Assembly (NCBI GenBank): GCA_016927175.1
Contig: JAFGNC010000433.1
Location: forward strand, 1 to 20,454
Length of the DNA stretch: 20,454 nucleotides
Source: Gammaproteobacteria bacterium
GTDB lineage: Bacteria; Pseudomonadota; Gammaproteobacteria; Steroidobacterales; Rariloculaceae
Direction: 5' to 3'
Position 1 is the stretch's first letter. Every line of letters starts with the position of its first letter. This document shows, in pieces, positions 5,914 to 13,058 of this stretch. The position numbers and the translations under genes are program-made. Under the pieces are notes generated by a model. It was not told the DNA's origin. It did no database searches and saw only the letters and a list, made by a program, of their open reading frames with translations.

Positions 5914-7587
5914 ATGTACCGTTACGACGAATTCGACCACAAGCTCGTCGGCGAGCGCGTGGCGCAGTTCCGCCGTCAGGTGAACCGACGCCTGACGGGG
6001 GAGCTCACGGAGGATCAGTTCAAGCCGCTGCGGCTCATGAACGGCCTCTACCTGCAGCTGCACGCGTACATGCTCAGGGTGAACGTGCCCTACGGCACGC
6101 TGTCGTCGAGGCAGATGCGCCGGTTCGCCCACGTCGCGCGTACCTACGATCGCGGCTTCGGACATTTCACGACGCGTCAGAACATCCAGTACAACTGGAT
6201 CGCGCTCGAGAAGGCGCCGGACGCGATCCGGGATCTCGCGGACGTCGAGATCACGACGATCCAGTCCTCGGGCAACTGCGTGCGGAACATCACGTCGGAT
6301 CAGTACGCCGGCGTCGCGCGGGACGAGATCGCGGATCCGCGCGTGTACTGCGAGCTGCTGCGCCAGTACTCGTTCCTGCACCCGGAGTTCTCGTACCTGC
6401 CGCGCAAGTTCAAGATTGCCGTCACGGGCTCCGCGAACGACCGCGCGGCCGTCGCGATCCACGACATCGGTCTGCGCATGCACCTGAACGAGGAGGGCGT
6501 GCCGGGCTTCGAGGTTCTGGTGGGCGGCGGGCTCGGGCGCACGCCGTACCTGGCGCACACGATCCGCGACTGGCTGCCGCCTCGGCATCTGCTGTCATAC
6601 GTCGAGGCGATTCTGCGTGTGTACAACATGCACGGCCGGCGGGACAACATCCACAAGGCGCGGATCAAGATCATCGTCAATCAGATGGGCATCGACAAAT
6701 ACCGCGAGCTCGTGGAGCGTGAGTGGGAGGCGATCAGGGACGGCGCGCTGACCGTCCCGCAGGAAGAGCTCGATCGGATCGCGGCCTATTTCGCGCCGCC
6801 GGAATACGAGCGCCTCGACGACATGGCCGAGGAGCTCGAGCGCGTCGGCCGCTCCGACGCCGATTTCGCGCAGTGGCTGAACGGCAACGTCGCGGCCCAC
6901 AAGGTTCCCGGCTACGCGATCGTCAACGTATCGCTGAAGGCGCCGGGCGCGGTGCCGGGCGACATCACCGCGGACCGCATGGAAGTCGTCGCCGATCTCG
7001 CGGACCGCTACAGCATGGGCGAGATCAGGATCAACCACCGGCAGAATCTCGTGCTGCCCAACGTGAGGCAGAGCGATCTCCACGACCTGTGGCAGGCACT
7101 CGCGGGCCAGGCTCTCGCGACGCCGAACGTGGGCAAGCTGACCGACATCATCTGCTGCCCGGGCCTCGATTACTGCGCCCTCGCCAATGCCCGCTCGATT
7201 CCTGTCGCGCGCGATATTTCGCGCCGCTTCGTGGACGTCGACCAGCTCGCCGCCATCGGCCAGATGACGATCAACGTGTCGGGCTGCATGAATGCCTGCG
7301 GCCACCACCACGTCGGCCATATCGGCATCCTCGGCGTCGACAAGAGGGGGCAGGAGTTTTTCCAGCTGACGCTCGGCGGCTCTTCGGACCGGAACGCCGC
7401 GCTCGGCGACCGGCTCGGCCCCGCCCTCGCCCAGGAGGACGTGCCGGATGCCATTCAGGCCATCGTCGACACGTACCTCGAGATCCGCGATCCGGACGAG
7501 CGCTTCCTCGACACGTATCGGCGCGTCGGCATCGCGCCGTTCAAAGAGGCCGTCTACGGCAGCGGCCACGCGAAGGCCGTCGCGTGA
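5914..7587 (+). CDS. cysI: Assimilatory sulfite (nitrite/sulfite) reductase, siroheme/4Fe-4S
   Basis: This 557-residue enzyme reduces sulfite to sulfide in the cytosol for cysteine synthesis. It has the two ferredoxin-like half domains and siroheme/4Fe-4S domains of the family. Seen: LRLMNGLYLQLHAYMLRVNVPYG near the N-terminus, FTTRQN (85-90), SGNCVRN (119-125), GGGLGRTP (204-211), and the cluster ligands C-x5-C (Cys415, Cys421) and C-x3-C (Cys458, Cys462) in CCPGLDYC and SGCMNACGHHH. ATG at 5914 gives the family-typical MYRYDEFD start. A GTG at 5905 would add three residues, and an ATG at 5903 stops at once. DUF2849 lies before it and DUF934 overlaps its stop. No CysJ flavoprotein gene is adjacent, so a ferredoxin or other donor is likely. 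Nitrite as substrate cannot be excluded. Confidence 0.93.
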   Translation: MYRYDEFDHKLVGERVAQFRRQVNRRLTGELTEDQFKPLRLMNGLYLQLHAYMLRVNVPYGTLSSRQMRRFAHVARTYDRGFGHFTTRQNIQYNWIALEKAPDAIRDLADVEITTIQSSGNCVRNITSDQYAGVARDEIADPRVYCELLRQYSFLHPEFSYLPRKFKIAVTGSANDRAAVAIHDIGLRMHLNEEGVPGFEVLVGGGLGRTPYLAHTIRDWLPPRHLLSYVEAILRVYNMHGRRDNIHKARIKIIVNQMGIDKYRELVEREWEAIRDGALTVPQEELDRIAAYFAPPEYERLDDMAEELERVGRSDADFAQWLNGNVAAHKVPGYAIVNVSLKAPGAVPGDITADRMEVVADLADRYSMGEIRINHRQNLVLPNVRQSDLHDLWQALAGQALATPNVGKLTDIICCPGLDYCALANARSIPVARDISRRFVDVDQLAAIGQMTINVSGCMNACGHHHVGHIGILGVDKRGQEFFQLTLGGSSDRNAALGDRLGPALAQEDVPDAIQAIVDTYLEIRDPDERFLDTYRRVGIAPFKEAVYGSGHAKAVA

Positions 7588-8087
7588 TGGCGCTGGTCAA
7601 AGACGGCAGGATCGTGGAGGACGCGTTCGTCGACGCGAGCACGCTCGACACGCTGCCGCCCCAAGGGTGCCTGATCGTCAGCCTCGAGCAATGGCAGGCG
7701 CACCGGCACGCGCTGCTCGCGCGCGCAGAGCCCGTGGGCATCAAGCTGACGAGCGATCAGTCGCCGGAGGCGATAGCGGAAGACGTCGGGTGCTTCGATG
7801 TCATCGCCCTCGAGTTTCCGCGGTTTCGGGACGGCCGGGCGTATTCCTACGCGCGGCTTCTGCGCGAGCGTTACGGCTACGACAAGGAGCTGCGGGCGGT
7901 AGGCGACGTGCTGCTCGAGCAGCTGTTCTACATGGCGCGCACGGGCTTCGACGCGTTCGAGATTCTCAGCCCCGATCCGCTCCGGGACTTCGAGACCGCG
8001 ATGGGCGATTTCTCGGTCTGCTACCAGCCGACCGGCGACGGACGGCCTACTGCGATGCAGCTGCGCCACCGGCGGCCTGCGACCTGA
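7587..8087 (+). CDS. DUF934 domain protein of the sulfite reductase operon
   Basis: This 166-residue protein belongs to DUF934. It has the N-terminal MALVKDGRIVED, the LTSDQSPE loop, a core IALEFPRFRDGRAYSYARLLRERYG (about 77-101), and the C-terminal ELRAVGDVLLEQLFYMARTGFDAFE signature. The ATG overlaps the cysI stop (TGATG), which implies translational coupling. DUF934 genes are found beside cysI and cysH in many Proteobacteria; the biochemical role is not established. Here no cysH follows. The gene ends nine bases before the convergent hemD stop, with no room for a separate terminator. Confidence 0.88.
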   Translation: MALVKDGRIVEDAFVDASTLDTLPPQGCLIVSLEQWQAHRHALLARAEPVGIKLTSDQSPEAIAEDVGCFDVIALEFPRFRDGRAYSYARLLRERYGYDKELRAVGDVLLEQLFYMARTGFDAFEILSPDPLRDFETAMGDFSVCYQPTGDGRPTAMQLRHRRPAT

Positions 8088-8096
8088 ACGAGTCGG

Positions 8097-8924
8097 TCAA
8101 CCGTCCCCGCCGAACAGCCGAACCAGTGAGTCGGCGAGCGGCTTCATGTGAAAGCTCTCTGCCGGCATGGCGTCGACGCGAATGCCGGCGCCCTCGAGCT
8201 CGTCGGCGACTACCGGGCCGACGGCCGCCACACGAGTCCGGCGCAAGCCCTCGGCCAGGGCGGTACCGAGACCGCGGCGGCTCGCGAGCTTCCGCAGCCG
8301 GTCGAGCTGCGATTTGCTCGTGAACGCGATCGCATCGACGTCACCGCGGCTCATTCTCGAGATCAGGTCGACGACCTGCTCGTCGTCCGCGGCCGAAGCG
8401 TATTCATAAGGCGCCACGCAGTCGACGGTCGCGCGGCGGTCGGCGAGGTAGTCGAGCAGCTGCTCGTTCGGCTCGGTGCCGTACAGCTGCACGCCGACTC
8501 TGGCTCCCTCGAGCGCGAGCTCGGACAGTGCCGCGATGATGCCGTCGGTCGTCGGGGCAGGAGCCTCGATGTCGGGCGCGAGGCCGAGGCCGCGCAGCGC
8601 CTGCCTCGGCTTCGGGCCGCGCGTCAGTTTGCGCGACCGGCTCAGCGCGTCCGTGAATTGCCGCTCGAGGCCCGCGCGGCCCGCGAATGCCGCGAGCCGC
8701 CTGACACCCTCTCCCGTGTACAGAATCAGCAGATCCGGCGGAGCCTCGATCAGGCGCCTGATCCAGTCGACGACCGGCCGCTCGTCCGCGGCGTCCACTA
8801 TCGACACGAGCGGGCAGCGAAGCACCGTCGCGCCGCGCTTCTCGAGCAGCGACGCCAGCACATCGAGCTGCCGCGCTTCAGGGACGGCAACCGTCCTGCC
8901 CGTCAGAGGCAGCTCACCGCCCAT
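8097..8924 (-). CDS. hemD: Uroporphyrinogen-III synthase
   Basis: A 275-residue HemD-type protein that closes hydroxymethylbilane with D-ring inversion to give uroporphyrinogen III, the precursor of siroheme, haem and cobalamin. HemD proteins diverge strongly in sequence. Family features here are the N-terminal LTGRTVAVPEARQLDVLASLLEKRGATVLRCPLV region, YTGEGVRRL (the usual FTSxNGVR-like segment), TTDGIIAALSE, a second-lobe VDCVAPYEY motif, AIAFTSKSQLDRL, and VAAVGPVVADEL with a C-terminal PAES. ATG at 8924 lies six bases after the stop of the TAXI gene, so the two are likely cotranscribed. It converges on the siroheme sulfite reductase operon. Length and two-lobe layout are normal. Confidence 0.82.
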   Translation of the reverse strand: MGGELPLTGRTVAVPEARQLDVLASLLEKRGATVLRCPLVSIVDAADERPVVDWIRRLIEAPPDLLILYTGEGVRRLAAFAGRAGLERQFTDALSRSRKLTRGPKPRQALRGLGLAPDIEAPAPTTDGIIAALSELALEGARVGVQLYGTEPNEQLLDYLADRRATVDCVAPYEYASAADDEQVVDLISRMSRGDVDAIAFTSKSQLDRLRKLASRRGLGTALAEGLRRTRVAAVGPVVADELEGAGIRVDAMPAESFHMKPLADSLVRLFGGDG

Positions 8925-8930
8925 CGCGCA

Positions 8931-9962
8931 TCACGGCATACCGAGCAGCTTTTGCTGATTGCTTTCATGCGCCTCCGTCCACAGGCCGGCCTCCCTGAAA
9001 TAGCGGACGGCGCCGGGATGGTAAGGGTGAAAGTTGTCCGCCGGCGCGAGGTCCTCGACCGTCATCGAGCGCATCTGCGGGTAGTCGCGCTTCAGCGCGT
9101 CGAGGTTGTCGTGCAGCGTTTTGACGATCGTGTACGCGAGGTCATCGGGCATATGAGTGCTGGCGTTCAGGTAGTCCAGCGTGTCGGCGACTTCGATCGG
9201 CTCGGTGACGCCAACGGTCGTGGCGGTCGGCGTCACCGTCGCGACTCGTGAGCCGGGCATGCCTTCGGTAAGCTTCGCCGCGTCCCGTCCCATCGTGATG
9301 AAGCGTATGCCTCCGGGGATCGTCGAATGCACCTGCAGCCCGAGCGCCGTGCCGAGCCCGATCGGGATCGCATCCGCCCGGCCTTCGGTCAGCGCCTGCG
9401 TCGCCTCCGGCACGCCGGCAACCGTCAGCGCCTCGACGTCGGTCGGCTCGAGCCCGCCGGTCGCGAGGATCGCGTGATGCAGCTGCCGGAGCGCAGCGTT
9501 TGCGCGAAACGTGACGACGACCCGCTTGCCGCGCAGATCCTCGACGCGCTCGATGCCGGAGTTCGCCGGCGTCATGTACATGATCGGCAGGTGAAACATG
9601 ACCGCGAGCGCCCGCAGGTTGTCCATCCGGTCGGTATAGGGCGGAAGGCCGTGGTAGCTCAGGTACGAGTCGATGCTCGTGTTGAGGCCGAGCGAGATGT
9701 CTCCGCGCTGCAGCATCGGCAGGTAGACCGATGAGCCGGAGAACGGACGAATCGTCGCTCTGAGCCCGGCCTGCTCCTGCAGCACCTTGGCAAAGCCCGC
9801 GGCGACGGCGTAGACGTTGGTGCCGGAAGGGTTCGAGCCGATCGTGACCCGGTCCACGGTCGTCGCCGCGGAGCCGCCGCCGCTCGTGTCGTTCTGGCCG
9901 CAGCCGGCGCCGAGCGCGAGGCAGGCGAGGGCGAGCGGGCCGACGAAAGTACTGACTCTCAT
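8931..9962 (-). CDS. TAXI family TRAP transporter solute-binding protein
   Basis: The 343-residue protein starts with a signal sequence ending in LGAGC (Cys21, a lipobox-like site with Gly at -3). The mature part matches TAXI periplasmic binding proteins. It has VTIGSNPSGTNVYAVAAGFAKVL (about 39-61), SGSSVYLPMLQRGDISLGLNT, the lobe-switch segment VEDLRGKRVVV, ALTEGRADAIPIG, and the late motif PADNFHPYHPGAVRYFREAG. TAXI proteins bind carboxylates such as glutamate or 2-oxoglutarate and feed a fused TRAP permease. No such permease gene is nearby, so this is an orphan component. ATG at 9962 has only a weak SD. The gene sits 24 bases after mltD and six before hemD. Confidence 0.88.
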   Translation of the reverse strand: MRVSTFVGPLALACLALGAGCGQNDTSGGGSAATTVDRVTIGSNPSGTNVYAVAAGFAKVLQEQAGLRATIRPFSGSSVYLPMLQRGDISLGLNTSIDSYLSYHGLPPYTDRMDNLRALAVMFHLPIMYMTPANSGIERVEDLRGKRVVVTFRANAALRQLHHAILATGGLEPTDVEALTVAGVPEATQALTEGRADAIPIGLGTALGLQVHSTIPGGIRFITMGRDAAKLTEGMPGSRVATVTPTATTVGVTEPIEVADTLDYLNASTHMPDDLAYTIVKTLHDNLDALKRDYPQMRSMTVEDLAPADNFHPYHPGAVRYFREAGLWTEAHESNQQKLLGMP

Positions 9963-9985
9963 GGCCCGAGCCTAACCGAGACGGA

Positions 9986-10003
9986 CTCAGGTTGAAACCT
10001 GAG
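9986..10003. repeat. 18-base palindrome at the mltD / TAXI junction
   Basis: CTCAGGTT and AACCTGAG form perfect 8-base arms around the two bases GA. The palindrome spans the mltD stop codon and lies 24 bases upstream of the TAXI start. In RNA it would be a 6-base stem with a 6-base loop, and no T-run follows on the minus strand. It may be an operator for the TAXI-hemD unit; the binding protein is unknown. Confidence 0.4.
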
Positions 10004-12251
10004 CCTCGTCCTCGGCGATCGGGCGCAGCTTCGGGAACTTGACCACCGTGCCCGGGGCGACACGATCCACGTCGAGATCCGGGTTGTACTGGCGGAGCAG
10101 CCAGACCGGCACGTTGTACTTGCGCTGCGTCAGCACCCACAGCGACTCGCCGGAGCGGATCACGTGCTCCTCGACGTCCTCGATGTGATAACGGGAGAAG
10201 AACTCCTCCTGCCGCGTGCGCTGATAGGAGATGCGGCGCCGCTCGAACTCCGCGGGCGTCACCTTCGAGAAGTCGAGCTTCAGCGCCTGCCCGATCACGA
10301 CGGCGCGCCCGAAGGGCAGGCCGTTCAGGTCCCGCAGCCGCTGTGTGCGAATCTCGAGCCAGTCGGCATAGTGTCCCAGCGTCTCCAGGGCCTGGACCTG
10401 GATCGTCTCGCCGCCGGACACGGTGTAGTCGCTGGGGTCGGCTGCGAGCTCGGCCTGATGGCTCGCGAGCGCGTTCGACTCGAGGGAAGCCTCCTCCTCG
10501 ACCGGCGCTGCGGAATCCTGCGCGCTGTCGAGCACGCGGTCGACGAGATCCGGTGCGGCCGAGGCCGAATCGAGCTCGCCGGCACGAAGCGAGCCTTCGA
10601 TCTCATCGGCCGTCACGGCGGCGCTGACGGCGCCTTCGATCGCTGCGGCGTCGGCGAGCACTGCCACGGCCGCTTCGACTTCGGCCGCGTCCGCTGCGAC
10701 TTCCGCGCTTTGCGCGGCGCTCGCGAGAGCCGCGGCCGTCGGAACCCGCAGCGTCTGGCCCGCGTATATCAGGTTCTTGTTGCGGATGCCGTTGGCCCTC
10801 AGCAGATCGTCCTGCGACACGTTCATCACCCGCGCGATGCGATCGATGCTGTCGCCGCGCCGGACCACGTATTCGCCCGTCGCGGCCGCGTCGGAGGCGT
10901 CGGCCAGCGTGGCCGGAACCTGGTTGCCCGGCACCGGCAGCATCAGCACCTGCCCCGCGCGGATGAAGTTGCTGCTTCTGAGGCCGTTCATCTGAACGAG
11001 CGACGCGAGGCTCACGCGGTAGCGACTCGCGATCTGCGACAGCGTCTCGCCGCTGCGCACGCGGTGCTGAACGTCCGGTTGCTGAGCGGCATAACGCTCG
11101 CCGGCGGGCACGGAGGCGAGCAGGGCCGTTGCGTCCGCGGCGGATCTCGGCAGGCGCAGGCCGAAGCCCTTCGGCACGAACTTGTCGCCGCTCCACACGG
11201 TTTCCGTCAGCGCCGGATTCAGCTGCCGCAGCGTGTCGACGCCGATGCCGAGGGATCGGGCGAGCGTGTCGGCGCGCATGTAGTCCGGCACGGCCGTGAC
11301 CAGCGTGTCGGAGGGCGGGTTGTAACGGACCTGACCGAAGTATTTCTCCGGATTCGCGTCGACGTCGACCGCGGCCAGAAAGGCGGCGTAGAAATTCCTC
11401 GAGGCGAAGCCGAAGGTCCTGCTCTCGTAGTTCTCGACGATGGCGCCGATGTCCTTGCCGTGCCGGCTGGCCGCGCGGCGCATTCCGCCGAGCCCGTGGT
11501 TGTAGGCCGTGATGGCGAGCGGCCAGCTCTCGAGGACCGCGTGGTTGTCGTGCAGCAGGCGCGCCGCGGCTTCGCTGGACATGAAAGGGTCGCGACGCTC
11601 GTCGACGATGTGGTCGATGCGCATGTAGCGCAGCCCGGTCGAGCGCGTGAACTGCCACATGCCGGCGGCGCCGACCTTCGAGTAGGCAGTGGGATCGAAC
11701 GACGACTCGACGTGCGGCAGCGCGGCGAGCTCGCGCGGCACGCCGTTGGCGTCGAGCACGTCGTGGATGTGGCCCCGCCATGTGCCCGAGCGGGCGAGGC
11801 CGGCGCGGAAGCGGTCGGCCTGCCCGAGCTGGAACCTGAGCCGATGAGCCGCGCGCCCGAGCTCGGCATTGCTGGTGCCTTCCGGCCACAGCTCGAGCAC
11901 TCGCTTTTCTTCCCGGCTCAGGTTGCTGCGGGTGCCGTTGCCGAGTTTCGTCAGGATCCTGCGGTACTCGTCGACGGCCTGCCGGACGTGGCGGCGCCGC
12001 TGCGCCGGTGTCGTGTCGCGCACCGTCTCGTACACGATATCGAGCCGTTCCGAGTCGTGAATGAAGCCGCCGCGCGTGTCGACCTCGGTGTAGACGCGGG
12101 TCCAGAAGCGGATCGCCGGCTCGAGCTGCTTCGGCCGGGGGAACAGCTCCTCCGCGGCGTGGGCGAAGACCGCGGTCAACGACGCGGCGAGCAGGATCAG
12201 GCAGCGCAAACCCCAGCGCGAGCCATGGATCGGCAATCGATGCTTAGTCAC
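9987..12251 (-). CDS. mltD: MltD-like membrane-bound lytic transglycosylase with LysM repeats
   Basis: A 754-residue periplasmic murein lytic transglycosylase. It has a signal peptide (about 1-32, ending AHA). The SLT domain (about 165-300) has catalytic Glu182 in HVESSFDP, then GAAGMWQFTRSTG and AYNHGLGGMRRA. LysM repeats lie at about 396-440 and 460-504. A linker of about 100 residues rich in Ala, Asp and Glu (about 505-605) follows. Next is a degenerate LysM-like segment (about 608-661), and a final LysM is at about 694-741. E. coli MltD is about 450 residues, so this form is much longer because of the linker and C-terminal repeats. No lipobox is seen in the leader. The start is GTG at 12251, supported by AGGGAG about eight bases upstream. 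Its leader is long (about 175 bases). Confidence 0.92.
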   Translation of the reverse strand: MTKHRLPIHGSRWGLRCLILLAASLTAVFAHAAEELFPRPKQLEPAIRFWTRVYTEVDTRGGFIHDSERLDIVYETVRDTTPAQRRRHVRQAVDEYRRILTKLGNGTRSNLSREEKRVLELWPEGTSNAELGRAAHRLRFQLGQADRFRAGLARSGTWRGHIHDVLDANGVPRELAALPHVESSFDPTAYSKVGAAGMWQFTRSTGLRYMRIDHIVDERRDPFMSSEAAARLLHDNHAVLESWPLAITAYNHGLGGMRRAASRHGKDIGAIVENYESRTFGFASRNFYAAFLAAVDVDANPEKYFGQVRYNPPSDTLVTAVPDYMRADTLARSLGIGVDTLRQLNPALTETVWSGDKFVPKGFGLRLPRSAADATALLASVPAGERYAAQQPDVQHRVRSGETLSQIASRYRVSLASLVQMNGLRSSNFIRAGQVLMLPVPGNQVPATLADASDAAATGEYVVRRGDSIDRIARVMNVSQDDLLRANGIRNKNLIYAGQTLRVPTAAALASAAQSAEVAADAAEVEAAVAVLADAAAIEGAVSAAVTADEIEGSLRAGELDSASAAPDLVDRVLDSAQDSAAPVEEEASLESNALASHQAELAADPSDYTVSGGETIQVQALETLGHYADWLEIRTQRLRDLNGLPFGRAVVIGQALKLDFSKVTPAEFERRRISYQRTRQEEFFSRYHIEDVEEHVIRSGESLWVLTQRKYNVPVWLLRQYNPDLDVDRVAPGTVVKFPKLRPIAEDEAQVST

Positions 12252-12432
12252 CCGAGCGTCTCCCTGTTGTTCAGATCGGCGGCATCGTGGAAAGACGGAG
12301 CCGGGATTATGTCCGACGGGCGCAATCGGGGTCGCAGACGTGCATCACGCCGGGCGGAATGTCGGCTGCAGAACCCTGGTAGCGGATGCATCCCCTGCCG
12401 CGTCTTTTATGTTTGTTTATAGCGCGTTAGGG

Positions 12433-12460
12433 AGTATAGCAGCTCTGGCCCGGCTGCAAA
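12433..12460 (-). promoter_or_regulatory. Promoter of mltD
   Basis: On the minus strand, TTTGCA (12460-12455) and TATACT (12438-12433; 5 of 6 and preceded by TGC) are 16 bases apart. This is the best -10 in the window. The predicted start is near 12426, giving an untranslated leader of about 175 bases before the GTG at 12251. It lies just downstream of the cupin stop (12466). Confidence 0.6.
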
Positions 12461-12465
12461 GGCGC

Positions 12466-12972
12466 TCACGCGCGGGTCAGCTCGCGAATGATTTCGGCGT
12501 GGGAAGGGTGCTCGCGAAGGAGCTTCTCGCGCGGCGGCATGTCGAAATCGTCGAACTCGAAGCCCGGCGACACGGTGCAGCCGGCGAGCGCCCACTTCGC
12601 GCCGGGCGCGAGCCGGGCCGCCTGCCAGCAGCCGGCATCGACGACCGCGGTCGGCTCGCCGCTGAAGACATCCGTCGTCAGCGTGCGGCTGCCGCGCGCG
12701 CCGGCCGTGTCGATGATATGGAGCTCGAGCGGACCGCCGGCATACAGATGCCAGATCTCGTCGCTGCACCGGACGCGGTGAAACGCCGAGAAGTGCCCCT
12801 CGGCGAGCAGGAAATAGATCAGCGTGCCGGCCCGGCGGCGGCGCTCGCGACCGTCCGGAATGCCGGGGTGGTCGATCTGAACTTCCGAGCGGTAGATCTC
12901 CCGGTAGAAGCCGCCCTCCGGGTGCGGGGACAGTCCGAGACGCCGTACGAGCTCGTCGACCTGATCATCCAT
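12466..12972 (-). CDS. Cupin superfamily protein, DUF985 (cupin_5)
   Basis: The 168-residue protein shows the DUF985 pattern: LGLSPHPEGGFYREIYRS near the N-terminus, TLIYFLLAEGHFSAFHRV (50-67), SDEIWHLYAGGPLELHII, a central VDAGCWQAARL, and the C-terminal VSPGFEFDDFDM. The fold is a jelly-roll cupin; related structures are known but the substrate is not settled, and sugar epimerase-like folds are close. It is cytosolic with no signal peptide. ATG at 12972 has only a weak SD. It lies 86 bases after the TonB-receptor stop, with a strong hairpin between them, and 27 bases before the mltD promoter. Confidence 0.87.
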   Translation of the reverse strand: MDDQVDELVRRLGLSPHPEGGFYREIYRSEVQIDHPGIPDGRERRRRAGTLIYFLLAEGHFSAFHRVRCSDEIWHLYAGGPLELHIIDTAGARGSRTLTTDVFSGEPTAVVDAGCWQAARLAPGAKWALAGCTVSPGFEFDDFDMPPREKLLREHPSHAEIIRELTRA

Positions 12973-12997
12973 TCAGAAGGTTCGCCTGCAGCAGGAT

Positions 12998-13036
12998 GCC
13001 GGGAGCGACGAGCCTGCGCGGCCCGTCGCCCCCGGC
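12998..13036. terminator. Strong hairpin after the TonB-receptor gene
   Basis: GCCGGG-A-GCGACG (12998-13010) pairs with CGTCGC-C-CCCGGC (13024-13036): twelve pairs with one A-C mismatch around a 13-base loop. It starts 22 bases past the receptor stop on the minus strand. There is no T-run, so it could be a weak terminator, a 3'-end stabiliser or a Rho-linked structure separating the receptor from the cupin gene. Confidence 0.4.
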
Positions 13037-13058
13037 CTGGCCCGGCAATGATCCGGTG

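Noticed and set aside
8088..8096. Bidirectional terminator between DUF934 and hemD
   Set aside because: Only nine bases separate the stop codons, and no hairpin with a T-run is present.
10164..12422. Very long open frame on the plus strand opposite mltD
   Set aside because: It is antisense to a well-supported gene, has Arg/Gly/Val-rich composition typical of GC-rich shadow frames, and shows no domain.
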